Assembly (NCBI GenBank): GCA_016722945.1
Contig: JAEQMT010000037.1
Location: 1-64,000, forward strand
Length of the DNA stretch: 64,000 nucleotides
Source of the DNA: Desulfofustis sp. PB-SRB1
Lineage (GTDB): Bacteria > Desulfobacterota > Desulfobulbia > Desulfobulbales > Desulfocapsaceae
Reading direction: 5' to 3'
A model generated the notes under the pieces. That model was not told the DNA's origin, did no database searches, and was given only the letters and a program-made list of their open reading frames with translations. A program made the translations under genes and the position numbers. Below are positions 50,962 to 60,810 of this stretch, one piece after another. The number at the start of each line of letters is the position of its first letter. Within the stretch, counting starts at the first letter, position 1.

Positions 50962-52164
50962 CTAGACGGTAACATCGCCCAGCAGTACGTCTCTGGTATG
51001 AGTGGCGATCATCAACTCCTCATTGGTGGGAATAACCATAACCGCAATCTTGCTTTGCGGTCTGCTAATGAGTGTCTCTCCACGCCCGTTTGCCGCCTCA
51101 TCAAGCTCGATGCCGAGCCAGGAAGCAACATCGCAGACGCGCTGGCGAATTTCCGGTGAGTGCTCGCCGATACCGGCGGTAAAGATAAGTCCGTCAAGTC
51201 CGCCCAGAGCAGCGGTCAGCGAACCGATCTCGCGACCGATCCGGTAGACGAAAATCTCAATCGCCTCTTTGGCACGGGGATCTTCACTGGCAAGCAGAAC
51301 CCGCATGTCGTTGCTGATACCAGATATCCCCAAGAGTCCGGAGCGTTTGTAGAGCAGATCGGCGATCTCGTCGCCGCTCATCTGTTTTTCCTGCAGCAGA
51401 TAGAGCACCACGCCCGGATCGAGATTGCCGGGTCGCGTCCCCATGACAAGACCATCCATGGCGGAAAATCCCATGGTGGAGGCGACGCTGACTCCGATAT
51501 TGAGTCCGCACATGCTCACCCCGTTGCCCAGATGAGCGACAATAACGCGGCCATTGGCAAGTTCGGGGGCGAGTTCAGGCAACCGTCGGGCAATGTACTC
51601 ATACGACAAACCGTGAAACCCGTAACGACGCACCCCCTCCTCGCTCAGTTCATACGGCAGCGCAAAGGTCTGCGCCTCGGGCGGGTTGGTGCGATGAAAG
51701 GCGGTATCGAAACAGGCCACCTGCTCGATGTCGCCGCTCATCTGCAAGATCGTTCTGATGGAGCTGAGATTGTGCGGCTGGTGCAGCGGCGCCAGGACGA
51801 TGAATTGTTCCAGCTCAGCAAGTACCTGATCATCGACCTTGACGGGCCGGCTGTAGAAGGGGCCGCCATGCACCACCCGGTGGCCGACACCGCGCAGCTC
51901 CAGGCCCAACTCAAGTCGTCTGGCGCGAATCCAGTCGATGAGTTCCTCCATCAGGTGCTCGTGGCCGGAACTCGCCCCCTGTTCGAATTGTTTTTCATCG
52001 ATAACAAGGCCGTCGCCATCTTTGGCCTTGAACTTCGGCGCAGTGCCGATCCCTTCGATCTGGCCGGAAAAGATCAGTCGCATCTCCTCTTGTTCGATCT
52101 GGTCGAACAGGGAAAACTTGATGCTCGATGAGCCGCTGTTGATTACCGAAATGCATCCACTCAT
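50962..52164 (-). CDS. ackA: Acetate/propionate/butyrate kinase
   Basis: A 400-residue ASKHA-fold acyl kinase. N-terminal INSGSSSIKFSLF, then GHRVVHGG, FDTAFHRTNPP, RRYGFHGLSYEYI, VAHLGNGVSMC and FTAGIGEHSPEIR are the AckA signatures. It makes ATP from acyl-phosphate, or the reverse. It is encoded 18 bases downstream of the phosphotransacetylase fusion, its natural partner. CGGAG precedes the ATG. Confidence 0.94.
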   Translation of the reverse strand: MSGCISVINSGSSSIKFSLFDQIEQEEMRLIFSGQIEGIGTAPKFKAKDGDGLVIDEKQFEQGASSGHEHLMEELIDWIRARRLELGLELRGVGHRVVHGGPFYSRPVKVDDQVLAELEQFIVLAPLHQPHNLSSIRTILQMSGDIEQVACFDTAFHRTNPPEAQTFALPYELSEEGVRRYGFHGLSYEYIARRLPELAPELANGRVIVAHLGNGVSMCGLNIGVSVASTMGFSAMDGLVMGTRPGNLDPGVVLYLLQEKQMSGDEIADLLYKRSGLLGISGISNDMRVLLASEDPRAKEAIEIFVYRIGREIGSLTAALGGLDGLIFTAGIGEHSPEIRQRVCDVASWLGIELDEAANGRGETLISRPQSKIAVMVIPTNEELMIATHTRDVLLGDVTV

Positions 52165-52182
52165 GAAACGCTCCGAGATAAT

Positions 52183-53583
52183 TTAGGCTTTTACCGATTG
52201 AGCCGCGGTGCGCCGGGCAAAGGCAACCGCCGTGGCCACCGCGCAGGAGGCCAGCCGCGCCTTGGGAGTGTCGGCCCGGCTGGTGAGGATCACCGGTACC
52301 CGGGCGCCCACCACGATACCGGCGGCATCAGCGTCGATCAGATACTGCATCTGTTTTGCCATCATATTGCCCGCTTCCAGATCGGGCACCACGAAAATAT
52401 CGGCTACGCCGGCCACCTCCGATTTGATCCCCTTGATCATGGCGGCCTCTTTGGAGATGGCGTTGTCAAAGGCCAGCGGGCCGTCAAGAATGGCGCCGGT
52501 GATCTGGCCGCGATCAGCCATCTTGCAGAGTGATGCCGCCTCCATGGTAGAGGGAATCTTCGGGTTGATCGTCTCCACCGCCGACAGGATGGCAACTTTC
52601 GGCACCTCTATACCCAGGGAATGAGCCAGATCGATGGCGTTCTGGACGATATGATACTTGTCTTCCAGGGTCGGGTAGATATTGATCGCCGCATCGGTGA
52701 CGAACAGCGGTCGCGGGTAGGTGGGCACATCCATAATAAAGACGTGGCTGATCCGTGCAGCGGTGCGCAGACCGGTTTCTTTTTTCAGAATCGCCGACAT
52801 GAATTCATCGGTGTGCAGACTGCCCTTCATGATCGCCTCGGCGGCGCCACCGCGGCACAGGGCCACCGCCTCGGCGGCGGAGGCGTGGGAATGAGGCGTG
52901 TCGATCAGCTCATAGGGGCTGATATCGATGCCATGTTCATCCGCCACCCGCTGGATACGGTCTCTCGGCCCCACCAGGATGGGACGGATAATACTCTCTT
53001 TGGCCGCATCAATGGTTCCCCGCAGTGCGGTTTCGCTGCACGGGTGGGTAGAGGCCACGGCAATCGGCTCCCAGTCCCTGACCCGGGCGATAAGATCGCT
53101 GAATACGGTACGGGCGTGATACCTCAGATCCTCGAGGTCGATGCCCTCACCGGTGGCCTTAACAGATGGCGCAATCACCTCGGCAACACCCGTGATAATG
53201 AGCTCGCCGCGTTGATTCTCCACCCGGCAGTCAAAAATAACCGATCGATCCTCGGCTCTTTTTCCTGTGACCCTCACCGTTACCGTCACCGTGTCATCAA
53301 GATCAATTGAACCATGAAAATTGAGCTGCTGGGAACGATATACCGTGCCCGGCCCCGGCAGATCATTACCAAGAAGGCTGGAGATCAGGGCGCCGCCCCA
53401 CATGGAATGGCCGGAGACCTTTTGCCGCTCAAGCAGCATCTGGGCATATTCATCGCTTAAATGGGTGGGATTCATATCACCGCTGATCACGGCGAACATA
53501 TCGACATCGCGTTTGGTCAGGGCACGCTGCGTGGTGGCGGAATCGCCGACCCTGATCTCATCAAATAGCTTGTTGGTGATCAT
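52183..53583 (-). CDS. MaoC enoyl-CoA hydratase-phosphate acyltransferase fusion
   Basis: A 466-residue bifunctional protein. Residues ~1-140 form a MaoC hot-dog domain (SGDMNPTHLSDEYAQ, then GGALISSLLGNDLPGPGT). Residues ~165-460 form a phosphate acetyl/butyryltransferase (EAIMKGSLHTDEFMSAILKK and GAILDGPLAFDNAISKEAA). The first half can hydrate enoyl-CoA; the second swaps CoA for phosphate, feeding the adjacent kinase. Such fusions are known in proteobacteria with PHA/acetyl-phosphate clusters. Confidence 0.92.
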   Translation of the reverse strand: MITNKLFDEIRVGDSATTQRALTKRDVDMFAVISGDMNPTHLSDEYAQMLLERQKVSGHSMWGGALISSLLGNDLPGPGTVYRSQQLNFHGSIDLDDTVTVTVRVTGKRAEDRSVIFDCRVENQRGELIITGVAEVIAPSVKATGEGIDLEDLRYHARTVFSDLIARVRDWEPIAVASTHPCSETALRGTIDAAKESIIRPILVGPRDRIQRVADEHGIDISPYELIDTPHSHASAAEAVALCRGGAAEAIMKGSLHTDEFMSAILKKETGLRTAARISHVFIMDVPTYPRPLFVTDAAINIYPTLEDKYHIVQNAIDLAHSLGIEVPKVAILSAVETINPKIPSTMEAASLCKMADRGQITGAILDGPLAFDNAISKEAAMIKGIKSEVAGVADIFVVPDLEAGNMMAKQMQYLIDADAAGIVVGARVPVILTSRADTPKARLASCAVATAVAFARRTAAQSVKA

Positions 53584-53691
53584 GGCTGAACTCGCTTAGA
53601 GGTGCGGGGGTATCTGATTCACTATCTATTTGAACCACACTAAGAGGGTTGGATTTGTATTTGGTTGGATGGGCAATAAAAACCCACTTCA

Positions 53692-55674
53692 TCATGACCG
53701 ACGCAGCGCCCGCCGCGCCTCGGCGCGGCTGTCGTAGATATGTGCCGAGACCTCATGACTCTCCAGGGCCTGGCCCAGTTTCTTACGGACAAAGGTGGAG
53801 GTGGTATACCTGGTTACGCCGAGATAGAACCGCGCCACCAGTGCTGCCACCATGTCGCTGTAGCGATCGATCAGCTCCTCGCTGATGGAAAAATTGTCAT
53901 AGTTGATAATGGCGTATACCTTTCGATTGAGTGGGACAAGCATCTGCTCCACCGTTTGCCTGATGGCGTCGATGGTTTCGGGCCTGTTCACCGTCATCCC
54001 CTCGAAATTGACAAAGAAGAGATTTTCTTCCGCGTTATAACTATACCGCTCAGTCAGCGGCAGGGTGAGCAGCTCATTCTTCAACCCCATGGGCTCATCT
54101 CTAAAGATGCGCTCATCCATTTTTTTTGGATCGCCCTCGATCACCGGCGCAAAATCCATATGGGCAAGGATATCACGTTCGATATCGACGCCCGGCGCCA
54201 CCTCGATAAGCCGCATGCCTTTTGTGGTGAGGGAGAATACGCAGCGTTCGGTAATGTAGAGAACCGGCTGACCGATTTTCAGGGCATACGCGCCGCTGAA
54301 GGTGACATGCTCAACCTGCCCAACAAACTTGCGAATTTTTCCCTCCTGGACAATCACCAGCCGTCCAGCTTCGATCCGTGTCTTCAGTCCGGCAGCGGTG
54401 AAGGTACCGACAAACACCACAGCCTTGGCGTTCTGGCTGATATTGATGAAGCCGCCGGCGCCCGCCAGTTTGGGACCGAACCTGCTGACGTTAAGGTTGC
54501 CCGCCTGATCACTCTGGGCGAGGCCGAGAAAGGCCACATCCAGACCACCGCCATCGTAGAAATCGAATTGGCTGGGCTGATCGATAATTGCCTGGGTGTT
54601 TACCGCCGCGCCGAAATTAAGCCCGCCGGCGGGGATTCCGCCGATCACTCCCGGCTCCGCGGTCAGGGTGATGAGATCGAGGATCTTTTCCTCGTTGGCG
54701 ACGTTGGCGACCCCTTCCGGCATGCCGATACCCAGGTTCACCACGGCGTTGACCGGCAGTTCGAAGGCGGCCCGGCGGGCGATGATCTTACGCTCGTCAA
54801 GAGCCATGGGCGCCAATGAATGCACCGGCACCCGGATCTCGGCGCTGAAAGCCGGATTGTACTGCTCGGCAAAGGTCTGCCAGTGATGTTCCGGCGTAGA
54901 AGTAACGATGCAGTCCACCAGCACGCCGGGTATTTTTACGTGTTTGGCGGGCAGGGTATCGCGCTCGGCGACCCGCTCCACCTGTACTATCACGAAACCC
55001 CCGGAATTCTTAGCGGCCACCGCGATGGCCAATGATTCCAGGGTCAGCGCCTCCTTTTCCATGGTGACGTTGCCGTGCAGATCAGCGGTGGTACCGCGCA
55101 GGATGGCAACATGGATGGGAAAGGTCTTGTAGGCCAGATAGAGCCTGCCGTCAAACTCGATGGTCTCAACCAGATCATCGGTGGTTCGTTCATTGAGCTT
55201 GCCGCCGCCGTGGCGCGGGTCGACGAAGGTTTCAAGCCCCACCGTGGTAATGGTGCGCGGCTTGCCGGCGCCGATATCGCGGTAGAGGTGCGAGATCACC
55301 CCTTGCGGCAGGTTGTAGGCCTCGATCTTGTTGTCCAGAGCCAGGGCCTGGAGTTTCGGCACCAATCCCCAGTGGCCGCCGATCACCCGCTTAATTAGAC
55401 CAGGCCGGCCGAAATGATTGAGCCCCCGCTCCACCCCGTCGCCCTGGCCGGCGGCATACACCAGGGTGAGATCGCGCGGCCCGCCATTGGCTAAAAAATG
55501 GTCTTCCACGGCAATGGCGATTTTTTCAGCAAAGCCGATGCCGACGAAGCCGCCGGTGGCAATGGTGTCGCCATCTCTGATGACGGCAACCGCCTCGGCG
55601 GCGGAAACCACCTTGTTTTTCGGTGCGGACCGGGAAGACAAAAACGGATGATCTACTGAATGTGCGGTGTCCAT
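53692..55674 (-). CDS. Acyl-CoA:carboxylate CoA-transferase with C-terminal extension
   Basis: A 660-residue family I CoA-transferase with alpha and beta parts fused ([12 protein letters not shown] near 41; [13 protein letters not shown] near 313). The catalytic Glu is residue 340 ([10 protein letters not shown]). It resembles propionate/acetate CoA-transferases, usually about 520 residues; the last ~130 residues (from roughly 530) are an added domain I do not recognise. It moves CoA among acetate, propionate, butyrate or acetoacetate, linking free acids to the PHA pool. No clear ribosome-binding site is seen for ATG 55674. Confidence 0.88.
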   Translation of the reverse strand: MDTAHSVDHPFLSSRSAPKNKVVSAAEAVAVIRDGDTIATGGFVGIGFAEKIAIAVEDHFLANGGPRDLTLVYAAGQGDGVERGLNHFGRPGLIKRVIGGHWGLVPKLQALALDNKIEAYNLPQGVISHLYRDIGAGKPRTITTVGLETFVDPRHGGGKLNERTTDDLVETIEFDGRLYLAYKTFPIHVAILRGTTADLHGNVTMEKEALTLESLAIAVAAKNSGGFVIVQVERVAERDTLPAKHVKIPGVLVDCIVTSTPEHHWQTFAEQYNPAFSAEIRVPVHSLAPMALDERKIIARRAAFELPVNAVVNLGIGMPEGVANVANEEKILDLITLTAEPGVIGGIPAGGLNFGAAVNTQAIIDQPSQFDFYDGGGLDVAFLGLAQSDQAGNLNVSRFGPKLAGAGGFINISQNAKAVVFVGTFTAAGLKTRIEAGRLVIVQEGKIRKFVGQVEHVTFSGAYALKIGQPVLYITERCVFSLTTKGMRLIEVAPGVDIERDILAHMDFAPVIEGDPKKMDERIFRDEPMGLKNELLTLPLTERYSYNAEENLFFVNFEGMTVNRPETIDAIRQTVEQMLVPLNRKVYAIINYDNFSISEELIDRYSDMVAALVARFYLGVTRYTTSTFVRKKLGQALESHEVSAHIYDSRAEARRALRRS

Positions 55675-55876
55675 ACTATTCTTTATCTTGAATGTTATAT
55701 CCTTGAACCTACATACTGGTAATGGACTCGCAAAATGTCCACATTCGTTACGCCGGAGCTACCCCGGCACCCATAAGAGACCTTACTTACAAAACTCCCG
55801 CCGAATAGTACCCTTGAGCGGTGTAACCGAGGACGGAAATGAAAGCAAATGCAAGGTCAGGGCTATTCCGACGTTA
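55675..55876. other. Intergenic region, about 200 bases
   Basis: Lies between the CoA-transferase start and the end of the DUF3141 gene on the same strand. No gene or strong hairpin; it could hold a secondary promoter. Confidence 0.35.
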
Positions 55877-58024
55877 TCACAATGTAAGTACCGCTTTAAT
55901 GCGGTCTAGCAGTTGCTGCTCCTGCTTGTCGATCTGCATATTGGCGGCGGCGATACTGTTGGCGATCTCGAACACCTCTTCCCGGTCACTTTTTTTGGGC
56001 AGTAATGCAGGAAGGGCATCAATGGCCTGGTGCAGGTCATGCTCCACCAGGGCCGCCTGTTCCTTGGTGATCCGTTTGAGATCGGCAGGCTTGAGGTGCT
56101 TGAGCCGGTCATTGGTCTGAATGATCATCTGGGCGACGGCGTACTCACGCTGATCGATGCTGCCGTCGGCGCCGGCCACCGCCAGGACGATGCGCACCAC
56201 CGCCGCGGCAAAGCCGCCCTTGACCATGGCGTCCGCCCACAACGCCTCTTCAAGTTTTGCCGTAGGCCGTTGCTCTGTTACCGGGGCGGTTCGCTGTTCG
56301 CCAAACGAGTGGCTGCCGAACAGGGTTTTCATCCAGGAATTTTCATACATGAACTTAAACAGCTTCTCGTCAGCGGCGTCACGCTTGTCGCAATAGCGAT
56401 CAAGCATGGCCTGGATGGCTGAAGAACAATCCTTCTCCCAGGCCATAAAGGAATTGTCGACAGCGGCCGGGCGCCGCTGCTGTTTGACCTGATTGGCCAG
56501 ATAGCTCAGGGGCCACATCCAGGGATTGAGATCGGAAAACATGTAACGTTGAACGCGCAGCGGATGGAGCTGACGCACCGTCTCAGCCACCCAGTCGTTG
56601 GTCATCATCCGCACCCAGGGGCTGCCGAAGGTGAGGTAGAGGCGGTCGTTGAAGCGGGATACGGCGGCCACCGAATCGAAGGCGGTTTCGTCATCGAGAC
56701 CGTCGTCGAGTTCGAGAATGTCTGTCATGGTACGTTCATGAAATTCCACCTGCTGACCGGCGCCCACCTTATCACCCTCGATAATCACCATCTCGTAGAG
56801 ACCGGGGGCAAGGTATTCGATCATGTCCACCGTACCGATAATAGCGGTATGCTCCTTGCGGGCCACCTTGGAGCCCACGAAAATGCCGAGATGACCGATC
56901 TTGGGATGGACGATATAGACGATCACCTGGCCGTTTCGCTTGATCTCATCAACCGTCTCATACACTTTGTAAATCCAGTTAAGCGCCTGCTGTGGCGGGG
57001 TGATGTTGTCGCCGGCGGAGGCAAAGACGACAATGGGATCCTTGAAGTTCTTCAGGTTGACCGCCTTATCTTCAGAAAGACGCAGGGTGCCCTGCTCCAG
57101 CTCGTTGCCCACGAAGAGTGAGTCGACGATGAAATGCACCTCCTCGCGGTTCATCTTGAAAAAACCGCCCCACCACTTTTCGAAGCTGAGATAGCGCTCT
57201 TCTTCCGTGTCGACGTTGGCCCAGACGTTGTATTGCTTGGTCCAGAGGGTGTTGGCCGGATTCAGATCTTCAAAGTTGGAGACCAGATGGGCGCCGTCGA
57301 AGATCCCATTGCCCAGATCGCAGAACAGCGAAGTCAGCCAGACGCCACCCACCAGACCGCCACGGTAGCGCATCGGATTGGCACCATCAACACCGCCCCA
57401 GTAGGACAAGGGAGAACCGTTAAACACCATGGGGCCGGTAACGTCGGGGCGATCCGCGCCGATCAGCGCCGTTGCCCAGCCGGCCTGACAATTGCCGATG
57501 ACCGCCGGCGGTTCGGCTTCGGGGTGACGGCGATTCACCTCTTCTAAAAAGGCGACTTCGGCGGCCTGCACATCGGCCATGGTCTGGCCCGGCTCAGGCT
57601 CGGGAAAAAACATCACGAAATAGACTGGATGACCGGCGTTAAGGGCGACGCCGATTTGTGAGTCGAGCTTCGAGCCGCCGATCCCCGGGCCGTGTCCGGC
57701 ACGTGGATCGATCACCACAATGGGCCGTTTTCCCGGGTCGATTTCAGGTGGTTCAGAAGCATCACCGGCACCGCCGGTGATGCGTACCACGGCATAATTC
57801 ACCGGGCGCGTGAAGGTGCGTCCGTCCAGCACCATTTCATAATCAAAAACAAGCACCGGCGGCTGCCCGGCCTTGACGTGGTCAAGATACATATTACCGC
57901 GTTTGTGCATAATTTCAGTAAACAAAGCGGCGCGCTGCCACCAGTCCACCGCATACTCGGCGGCGTCCTGGATCAGATTTTCACGCCCCCAGAAATAATT
58001 ATACCCGTTGTATGCTTTCATCAT
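55877..58024 (-). CDS. DUF3141 alpha/beta-hydrolase protein (PhaC-related)
   Basis: A 715-residue protein of the DUF3141 family, distant PHA-synthase relatives. The nucleophile elbow is VIGNCQAGWAT (Cys179), with a candidate acid in FASAGDNITPPQQA and base in VHPKIGHLGIFVG. The last ~130 residues (from about 590) are a TerB-like helical region (GADGSIDQREYAVAQMIIQT). It is the first gene of the CoA-transferase/PTA/AckA/FabI run and, from memory, accompanies pta-ackA-fabI in other proteobacteria. ATG 58024 is chosen because GGAG precedes it. Activity is unknown. Confidence 0.85.
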   Translation of the reverse strand: MMKAYNGYNYFWGRENLIQDAAEYAVDWWQRAALFTEIMHKRGNMYLDHVKAGQPPVLVFDYEMVLDGRTFTRPVNYAVVRITGGAGDASEPPEIDPGKRPIVVIDPRAGHGPGIGGSKLDSQIGVALNAGHPVYFVMFFPEPEPGQTMADVQAAEVAFLEEVNRRHPEAEPPAVIGNCQAGWATALIGADRPDVTGPMVFNGSPLSYWGGVDGANPMRYRGGLVGGVWLTSLFCDLGNGIFDGAHLVSNFEDLNPANTLWTKQYNVWANVDTEEERYLSFEKWWGGFFKMNREEVHFIVDSLFVGNELEQGTLRLSEDKAVNLKNFKDPIVVFASAGDNITPPQQALNWIYKVYETVDEIKRNGQVIVYIVHPKIGHLGIFVGSKVARKEHTAIIGTVDMIEYLAPGLYEMVIIEGDKVGAGQQVEFHERTMTDILELDDGLDDETAFDSVAAVSRFNDRLYLTFGSPWVRMMTNDWVAETVRQLHPLRVQRYMFSDLNPWMWPLSYLANQVKQQRRPAAVDNSFMAWEKDCSSAIQAMLDRYCDKRDAADEKLFKFMYENSWMKTLFGSHSFGEQRTAPVTEQRPTAKLEEALWADAMVKGGFAAAVVRIVLAVAGADGSIDQREYAVAQMIIQTNDRLKHLKPADLKRITKEQAALVEHDLHQAIDALPALLPKKSDREEVFEIANSIAAANMQIDKQEQQLLDRIKAVLTL

Positions 58025-58212
58025 TGTTCTCTCCGGCAATATGTATAGCGACTCGAAAACACCTTGATTGCAGCAAGGGTAATACTAAAATCTATGGGGG
58101 TGTGTTAAATTACCGTTAAAGTTGGCTAACGGCTGTAGGTGAGAAACGGGATAAATCGATGGATTTCGGCGGGGCGCCTCGCTTTTGCGCTGTTGGCGGG
58201 GCAGGATTAAGG

Positions 58213-58530
58213 TTACCCCGCTTTCATTTGTTCATAATGGCGCAGCCGCTGTTCCAGCTGGTTGATCCGCTCCAACAACTCAAGCACCACCCCGCAACCG
58301 CTGAGGTTGACGCCGAGATCATTTCGCAGACGCATGATCTTCCTGATCCGTCCCACCACGCTGTCTTCAAAAAGCGGCTCGGGCTGGGCCACGTGCGGAT
58401 CGATCAGGCCCATCACGAAGAGGCGGCGAACCAGCTCTGGATGAAGGCCGGCAACGCGGCTCACCTCGTAGACGGTAAGCAGGGTTCGCCCGTGAATTTG
58501 CTCATAGATAACCACCTCATGATTTCGCAT
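58213..58530 (-). CDS. cbpM: CbpM-like modulator of DnaJ-family CbpA
   Basis: A 105-residue MerR-fold-like protein (LLTVYEVSRVAGLHPELVRR, then a C-terminal coiled coil LLERINQLEQRLRHYEQMK). CbpM binds the J-domain of CbpA and blocks it. ATG 58530 (MRNHEVVIYE) lies 14 bases inside the end of cbpA, so the two are translationally coupled. The longer upstream frame of this ORF is antisense-like noise and is rejected. Confidence 0.85.
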   Translation of the reverse strand: MRNHEVVIYEQIHGRTLLTVYEVSRVAGLHPELVRRLFVMGLIDPHVAQPEPLFEDSVVGRIRKIMRLRNDLGVNLSGCGVVLELLERINQLEQRLRHYEQMKAG

Positions 58531-59524
58531 GGCTTGTCCCTCTCTGCGGCTGTGTGTCGCGTGGATTGAAGCGTGACGTTTCGGCCAGTTCGGTGAACAA
58601 ACGGCGCTCTTCATCGGAGAGTTTCGTGGGCATCCTGATCTCCAGTTCGACCGTGAGATCGCCCGGATCACCATTACGACCGGGAATGCCCTTGCCGCGC
58701 AGACGCAGCCGGCGCCCGTTCTGAGATCCCTTGGGTACGGTGAGATTAACCGACCCCTCCACCGTCTGTACCGTAACCCGAGTACCCAGGGCCGCCTCCC
58801 ACGGCGAAATCGCCACTTTGGTATAGAGATCACGGCCATTTACGGTAAAGCGCGGGTCGGTGTTGATGGTGATGCGCAGCAATAGATCGCCGGCGGCACC
58901 GCCGCCGGCCCCCTGCTCGCCCTGGCCGGCAAGCCGGATTACCGAGCCGTCGGTAATCCCTTTAGGAATCTTGACATTGAGCGTCTTGGTGACCGGCCGA
59001 ACCTGACCACCGGCATCGGTTTCGTAATGCTGCAGGGAAATAGCCCGGCTTGCCCCGTGATAGACATCCCGCAGACTTACCGTGATTTCCGCCTCATGCG
59101 AACGCCCGGGCTGCTGGTAACCGAAATTCACACCCTGATCACCCCTGAATCCGCCACCGAAGAAGCTCTTGAAAAAATCGCTGAAATCAGCCGACTGCTC
59201 AAATCCTTCGCCGGTGGAATAGCGAAAGGATTGGGAAAATCCATCCGGCCCACCGCTCGGCCTGAATCCACCCGCGGTGCCGGCCTGTTGGTGAAACCCG
59301 CCCTGCTGCCAGTCTTTGCCGTAGGTATCGTAGAGTTTTCTTTTTTCCGGATCCTTAAGCACCTCGTAGGCCTCGTTGATCCGTTTGAAGGTGTCTTCCG
59401 CCGATTCCTCCTTGTTGACGTCCGGATGGTATTTCCTGGCAAGTTTCCGATAGGCGCGCTGCACCTCGTCGGCGCCGGCATCCCTTTTCACCCCAAGAAT
59501 TTTATAATAGTCTTGAAATTCCAT
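58517..59524 (-). CDS. cbpA: DnaJ-family co-chaperone CbpA
   Basis: A 335-residue class II J-protein. The J-domain is at residues 1-70 with the HPD motif (YHPDVNKEE). A Gly/Phe-rich linker (70-135, for example FFKSFFGGGFRGDQ) is followed by two beta-sandwich substrate domains (LNVKIPKGITDGSVIRLAGQ). There is no zinc finger, unlike DnaJ. It works with DnaK on unfolded proteins. Slightly longer than E. coli CbpA (306). Confidence 0.93.
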   Translation of the reverse strand: MEFQDYYKILGVKRDAGADEVQRAYRKLARKYHPDVNKEESAEDTFKRINEAYEVLKDPEKRKLYDTYGKDWQQGGFHQQAGTAGGFRPSGGPDGFSQSFRYSTGEGFEQSADFSDFFKSFFGGGFRGDQGVNFGYQQPGRSHEAEITVSLRDVYHGASRAISLQHYETDAGGQVRPVTKTLNVKIPKGITDGSVIRLAGQGEQGAGGGAAGDLLLRITINTDPRFTVNGRDLYTKVAISPWEAALGTRVTVQTVEGSVNLTVPKGSQNGRRLRLRGKGIPGRNGDPGDLTVELEIRMPTKLSDEERRLFTELAETSRFNPRDTQPQRGTSHAKS

Positions 59525-59831
59525 TCTCTCACCCGTTTACCAGCCAAAAACCCCACCATGATTGATACAGCCCAACTCTTATCACGGGCCTCCCGACTGT
59601 CCCCACCTCACTGCCGCATCATAATACGGCGGTGGATAAAAGCAACAGCACTGACCAGATCGGTGAAGGCGGGCACCGTTCATTACTTTTTAGATATTTT
59701 AATAAATAGTAATAATTAAATTATTAAAAAATTCAATTTTTATCTATTGACATGAAATTTATAGTAATTAATTTTGCAACATGAAAGTAAAAATACCGCA
59801 TCCGCGGTCAATACAACAAATGGAGGGTGTT
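59525..59831. promoter_or_regulatory. Divergent region cbpA / hsp20 with promoter candidate
   Basis: The half next to hsp20 (59690-59790) is very A/T-rich. TTGACA (59747-59752) with a 16-base spacer to TAATTT (59769-59774) is the best promoter candidate for hsp20. No sigma-32-like box or CIRCE palindrome was found, so heat control is not evident from the DNA. Confidence 0.4.
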
Positions 59832-60278
59832 ATGTGGAATAACTGGAATGAAGTGGACAGGATGTTCGGCGCCATGAATGTGCTGAGAAATCATTTCAAC
59901 AATCTCAATAGCGATTTTGAGAGACCGCTTGGTGTCAATTTCGGCTGGCGCAACATGGACAGAACGCCGCTCACCAACATGGTTGACAACGGCGACCATC
60001 TTCAGATCGTGGCCGAAGTCCCCGGCATGAGCAAGGATGATCTGAACATCAAGATCCAGGGCAACTACCTTGAAATTGGCGGCAAACGTGAAGTCAAGGC
60101 GCCTGAGGGATATAGGGTGCATCGCTCCGAGCGCGGCGCCACCTCGTTTACACGCAGCTTTACCCTGCCATCCGAGATCAATGTGGAGAAGGTCGAGGCA
60201 TCTCTTGAAAGCGGCATGCTGACCCTTACCCTGCCCAAGGCTGAAGCCGCAAGGGCCAAACAGATTACCATCAACTAA
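59832..60278 (+). CDS. Small heat-shock protein Hsp20, copy 1
   Basis: A 148-residue alpha-crystallin-domain chaperone that forms oligomers and holds unfolding proteins. The core domain runs from about residue 45 (VDNGDHLQIVAEVPGMSKDD) to 140, with the GxLTLTLPK motif (ESGMLTLTLPKAEAA). GGAGG precedes ATG 59832; earlier in-frame ATGs are not supported. The second hsp20 follows 23 bases downstream. Confidence 0.93.
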   Translation: MWNNWNEVDRMFGAMNVLRNHFNNLNSDFERPLGVNFGWRNMDRTPLTNMVDNGDHLQIVAEVPGMSKDDLNIKIQGNYLEIGGKREVKAPEGYRVHRSERGATSFTRSFTLPSEINVEKVEASLESGMLTLTLPKAEAARAKQITIN

Positions 60279-60301
60279 AACATATTGTGGAGGAGTAGAT
60301 C

Positions 60302-60691
60302 ATGAATGAACAGAACCAAGTCGCCACACGCGAACAGACCACCCCGGTTCAGACTGCCAAAAGGATGCGGGTCGTCGCACCGCTTGTGGATATCTATGAA
60401 AACGAAGATGAACTGCTGCTGCAGGCCGACGTACCCGGTGTTGCCAAGGAAGATGTAAATGTTCGGGTGGATAACGGCACCCTGACGGTCTCCGCCACCC
60501 GCCGCGTCAATGGCGACGGTAACGCCCAGTGGCTGGAGTTTGGCGAGGCCGAGTACCGGCGCAGCTTTTCAGTGCCGCAGACCATCGCGGTGGACAAGGT
60601 GCGGGCCGAACTCAAAGACGGTGTGCTGACCCTGCACCTGCCCAAATCCGAATCCGCCAAACCCAAGCAAATCGAGATTAAGGCAGTATAA
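60302..60691 (+). CDS. Small heat-shock protein Hsp20, copy 2
   Basis: A 129-residue Hsp20. Alpha-crystallin domain VAPLVDIYENEDELLLQADV to the C-terminal KDGVLTLHLPKSESAKP. The arrangement of two adjacent, divergent Hsp20 proteins recalls IbpA/IbpB-like pairs that co-assemble. GGAGGAG precedes the ATG. An intrinsic terminator follows. Confidence 0.93.
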   Translation: MNEQNQVATREQTTPVQTAKRMRVVAPLVDIYENEDELLLQADVPGVAKEDVNVRVDNGTLTVSATRRVNGDGNAQWLEFGEAEYRRSFSVPQTIAVDKVRAELKDGVLTLHLPKSESAKPKQIEIKAV

Positions 60692-60713
60692 AAACAACAT
60701 AGCCCATCACCAC

Positions 60714-60746
60714 AAGGCGGAACGTCACCAGCGTTCCGCCTTTTTT
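60714..60746 (+). terminator. Intrinsic terminator after the hsp20 pair
   Basis: AAGGCGGAACG (60714-60724) pairs with CGTTCCGCCTT (60732-60742) over a seven-base loop, followed by TTTT. The split palindromic repeat begins eleven bases later. Confidence 0.92.
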
Positions 60747-60810
60747 ATAATTGCAGTGGGGTCAGGTCTTTTATTTTGGTGTTTTTTCGCCTTTATCGTC
60801 TACACATGTA

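Noticed and set aside
51160-52131. Plus-strand open frame of 323 codons opposite ackA
   Set aside because: Entirely antisense to acetate kinase, with no recognisable domain.
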